8,960 bases of DNA, taken from Arthrobacter sp. GTDB taxonomy: Bacteria > Actinomycetota > Actinomycetes > Actinomycetales > Micrococcaceae. Positions 7,311-8,960 of the stretch are shown one piece after another. The position numbers and the translations under genes are program-made. Every line of letters begins with the position of its first letter. Position 1 is the first letter of the stretch. Below the pieces are notes generated by a model. It had not been told where the DNA came from and did not search any database. It saw only the letters and a list, made by a program, of their open reading frames with translations. Where the stretch lies: assembly GCA_025464925.1 (NCBI GenBank), contig JAODMS010000015.1, forward strand, positions 1 to 8,960, written 5' to 3'.

Positions 7311-7346
7311 TGCATGGCGACCCCCTGGACTGGGCCGCCTAACGGC

Positions 7347-7381
7347 AGGCGACGATAGGACCGCCAGCGGTCCGGTCGCCT
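7347..7381. repeat. Extended inverted repeat in the leader of the membrane-protein gene
   Basis: AGGCGAC (7347-7353) pairs with GTCGCCT (7375-7381). Inside it GGACCG (7358-7363) pairs perfectly with CGGTCC (7368-7373) around a CCAG loop; the two stems are joined by an internal loop of GATA against one G. Lying 50-80 bases upstream of the ATG at 7298, it may be an mRNA leader hairpin or a dyad for a regulator. No T-run follows on either strand, so it is not an obvious terminator. Confidence 0.65.
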
Positions 7382-7488
7382 CCATCGGTGTCACAACCTG
7401 CTCTCAGCCTAGCCAAGTACATGGCCGATCACTAGCTGACAAGCCAGGGACGGAAGCGCCAGGCCAGGGCCGGCGACGGGGCGCGCGT

Positions 7489-7505
7489 CCCCCGCAAACC
7501 GGGGG
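7489..7505. repeat. Short G/C dyad midway between the divergent genes
   Basis: CCCCCG (7489-7494) pairs with CGGGGG (7500-7505) around CAAAC. Role unknown; it could be a regulator site or a cruciform. In this composition a 6-base arm pair may also arise by chance. Confidence 0.45.
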
Positions 7506-7561
7506 CACCGCTACCCCGAGCCACCATTCGGCGCTTAACAAACGCCGCTCACGGCTCTCTT

Positions 7562-7577
7562 TGTGACAAGGCGCACT
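7562..7577 (+). promoter_or_regulatory. CRP/GlxR-like operator upstream of acs
   Basis: TGTGACAAGGCGCACT has a perfect left half-site of the TGTGAnnnnnnTCACA consensus and three of five matches in the right half. Its centre (about 7569.5) is close to -40 relative to the candidate acs start of transcription, the class-II activator position. cAMP-responsive CRP/GlxR control of acs is established in several actinobacteria; the site here is inferred. Confidence 0.4.
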
Positions 7578-7602
7578 TACGTGGAAGCGCAGGCGCTAGT
7601 GT
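7573..7602 (+). promoter_or_regulatory. Candidate acs promoter
   Basis: TAGTGT at 7597-7602 fits the TANNNT -10 pattern. The hexamer 17-18 bases upstream (CACTTA or GCACTT, 7573-7579) is a poor -35, which is what one expects of an activator-dependent promoter, and the CRP-like site overlaps it. Predicted transcription start is near 7609, giving a leader of about 117 bases. Confidence 0.35.
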
Positions 7603-7645
7603 TTGTTGCGGAACAGCACTTTGCGGTATCCCGTGATCAGCCGTC

Positions 7646-7670
7646 GCCCGGCGCCGCCCTGCGGCGGGGC
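7646..7670 (+). other. Stable GC hairpin in the acs leader
   Basis: CGCCGC (7652-7657) pairs with GCGGCG (7661-7666) around a CCT loop, and the stem is extended by GCCC (7646-7649) with GGGC (7667-7670) across a two-base GG bulge: ten pairs in all. It ends 55 bases before the acs ATG and is not followed by T residues, so a post-transcriptional or spacer role is more likely than termination. Confidence 0.5.
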
Positions 7671-7725
7671 ATGGCGGAGAACCGAGGTGCCGCGCAGCAC
7701 GGATCGATGAATGATGAGGTTCACC

Positions 7726-8960
7726 ATGTCCCAGCCCACCCCCGGCTCCATCACGCCGGATTCCGGCGCAGCGGCAGGAAACGGCTCCGCTGCCGGCACC
7801 CAGGCTTCCGGCACCCAGCCCCGTCAGGGTGATGCGTTCGAAAACCTGTCGCACGAGACCCGGAAGTTTCCCCCCTCGGAGGAGTTTGCGGCGAACGCCG
7901 TTGTCACCGCCGCCGACTATGCAGAGGCCGACGGCGACCGACCCGCCTTCTGGGCCAAGCAGGCCCGCGAACTGTTGAGCTGGGACAAAGACTTCACCCA
8001 GACGCTCGACTGGTCCCAGCCTCCGTTCGCCAAGTGGTTCGTCGGAGGCAAGATAAACGCCGCGTACAACGCCCTGGACCGTCATGTGGAAAGCGGACAC
8101 GGCGACCGTGTGGCCATCTACTTCGAGGGCGAACCGGGCGACACCCGGACCTACACCTACGCACAGCTGACAGACGAGGTCAAGAAGGCCGCCAACGCCT
8201 TCGAGTCCCTTGGCGTGGCCAAGGGTGACCGCGTGGCCGTCTACCTGCCCATGATTCCCGAGGCCGTCATCACGCTGCTCGCCTGCGCGCGGATCGGTGC
8301 CATCCATTCGGTGGTCTTCGGCGGTTTCTCCGCAGAGGCGCTCCGTTCCCGCATCGACGACGCCGAAGCCAAGCTGGTGGTCACCGCTGACGGCACCTAC
8401 CGCCGCGGCAAGCCCAGCGCCCTGAAGCCCGCCGTCGATGAGGCCCTGGCCCACAGCGGCCACCCCGTGCAGAACGTCGTGGTGGTCAAGCGCAACGGCC
8501 AGGGCGTCGATTGGCACGAGGGCCGCGACCACTGGTGGGCGGACACCGTCGGGGCTGCCTCGACCGAGCACACCGCCGTCGGGCATGACTCGGAGCACCC
8601 GCTCTTCATCCTCTATACCTCCGGGACCACAGGCAAGCCCAAGGGCATCCTGCACACCACCGGCGGCTACCTCACCCAGACCGCCTACACGCACCGTGCC
8701 GTCTTCGACCTCAAGCCGGAGACGGACGTCTACTGGTGCACAGCCGACATCGGCTGGGTCACCGGGCACTCCTACGTCGCCTACGCGCCGCTCATCAACG
8801 GGGCCACGCAGGTCATCTACGAGGGCACCCCGGACTCCCCGCACCCGGGCCGCTGGTGGGAGATCGTGGAAAAGTACAAGGTGTCCATCCTGTACACCGC
8901 CCCGACCGCCATCCGCAGCTTCATGAAGTGGGGCAAGGAGATCCCGGCCCGGTCCGACCT
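7726..8960 (+). CDS. acs: Acetyl-CoA synthetase (AMP-forming), partial (C-terminus beyond right edge)
   Basis: Cytosolic enzyme that converts acetate, ATP and CoA to acetyl-CoA via acetyl-AMP. The window holds 411 of about 650 expected codons. Visible marks: the [13 protein letters not shown] start of the Acs N-terminal domain, RRGK at 226-229 in the CoA-binding region, the ATP P-loop [11 protein letters not shown] at 297-307, [15 protein letters not shown] at 336-350 (V345 and T346 match acetate-pocket residues V310/T311 of Salmonella Acs), and YTAPTAIR at 390-397. The pocket Trp in the WWQTETGG motif and the regulatory lysine near the C-terminus lie beyond the edge. The first ~36 residues are a Gly/Ala/Ser/Thr-rich extension with a repeated CCGGCACCCAG (7793-7803, 7808-7818). 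Start ATG 7726 has GAGG 6 bases upstream; in-frame ATGs at 7711 and 7714 are alternatives with weaker sites. Probably controlled by the CRP-like operator upstream. Confidence 0.95.
   Translation, partial: MSQPTPGSITPDSGAAAGNGSAAGTQASGTQPRQGDAFENLSHETRKFPPSEEFAANAVVTAADYAEADGDRPAFWAKQARELLSWDKDFTQTLDWSQPPFAKWFVGGKINAAYNALDRHVESGHGDRVAIYFEGEPGDTRTYTYAQLTDEVKKAANAFESLGVAKGDRVAVYLPMIPEAVITLLACARIGAIHSVVFGGFSAEALRSRIDDAEAKLVVTADGTYRRGKPSALKPAVDEALAHSGHPVQNVVVVKRNGQGVDWHEGRDHWWADTVGAASTEHTAVGHDSEHPLFILYTSGTTGKPKGILHTTGGYLTQTAYTHRAVFDLKPETDVYWCTADIGWVTGHSYVAYAPLINGATQVIYEGTPDSPHPGRWWEIVEKYKVSILYTAPTAIRSFMKWGKEIPARSD

Larger units (their letters stand above)
7299..7725. other. Divergent control region between the membrane-protein/nth block and acs
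   Basis: 427 bases without a convincing gene. From left to right it holds the ribosome site of the membrane protein (7305-7310), an extended inverted repeat in that gene's leader (7347-7381), a CCCCCG/CGGGGG dyad (7489-7505), a CRP-like site (7562-7577) overlapping a candidate acs promoter, and a GC hairpin in the acs leader (7646-7670). Small frames inside it are not supported by ribosome sites or recognisable products. Confidence 0.7.

Noticed and set aside
7299..7394. Longer N-terminus (32 extra residues) for the membrane protein, starting at 7394
   Set aside because: No ribosome site at 7394 or 7385, while the ATG at 7298 has AAGGAG at good distance; the extra stretch also contains the strong inverted repeat.
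7500..7518. C/G-run motifs resembling RamA binding sites (CGGGGGC and ACCCCG)
   Set aside because: The motif carries too little information in a genome this G/C-rich; acetate-gene context alone does not make it credible.
7671..7832. Possible upstream ORF in the acs leader starting at ATG 7671 and overlapping the acs start
   Set aside because: No good ribosome site precedes it, the product is not recognisable, and it runs out of frame into acs; translation is possible but unsupported.
7549..8844. 431-codon open frame on the minus strand antisense to acs
   Set aside because: It lies opposite an unmistakable acs gene, its product is a Gly/Val/Asp-rich low-information sequence, and such long antisense frames are a by-product of G/C-rich third codon positions.

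Overview
The window is high-GC actinobacterial DNA. Gene content, G/C-ending codons and protein signatures point to the Micrococcaceae (Arthrobacter or Pseudarthrobacter type). This is my inference from family resemblance; no 16S or other marker gene is present. Reading density is normal and there are no mobile elements, CRISPR arrays, tRNAs or rRNAs. It looks like ordinary chromosome in the conserved actinobacterial neighbourhood that in Mycobacterium tuberculosis holds nth, a CoA-type Nudix gene, acs, ssd and a tad-type secretion ATPase.

Layout. From 1 to 1998 on the minus strand are ssd (a CpaE/MinD-like ATPase) and, overlapping it by 4 bases, a CpaF/TadA-type secretion ATPase that runs off the left edge. 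These are the first two genes of an actinobacterial Tad/Flp-pilus-like operon. Divergent from them, 2142-3860 on the plus strand, is a stand-alone DNA polymerase I-like protein with an eroded exonuclease half. Next comes a small YegP/DUF1508 protein (4000-4260, TTG start, its own candidate promoter). Converging on it is a minus-strand block transcribed from about 7298 down to 4308: a four-helix membrane protein with a long Ala/Pro-rich linker and a C-terminal domain I do not recognise, then nth (endonuclease III), then a Nudix CoA pyrophosphatase. The last two share an ATGA overlap. A 427-bp divergent control region (7299-7725) separates this block from acs (acetyl-CoA synthetase, plus strand), which leaves the window at 8960.

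How the genes may work together. ssd and cpaF are co-translated and probably serve pilus or secretion assembly. nth acts in base-excision repair, and the PolI-like protein may fill repair gaps, though nothing here shows they cooperate. acs activates acetate, and the Nudix enzyme degrades CoA species. The acs leader carries a CRP/GlxR-like site at a class-II activator distance from a plausible -10 box, plus a strong GC hairpin.

No clearly novel defence or mobile system is visible. The least-explained elements are the membrane/linker/C-terminal-domain protein at 5859-7298, the lysine-less P-loop of Ssd, the exonuclease-degenerate polymerase with leucine at the usual O-helix Phe position, and the paired hairpins in the divergent nth-block/acs control region.
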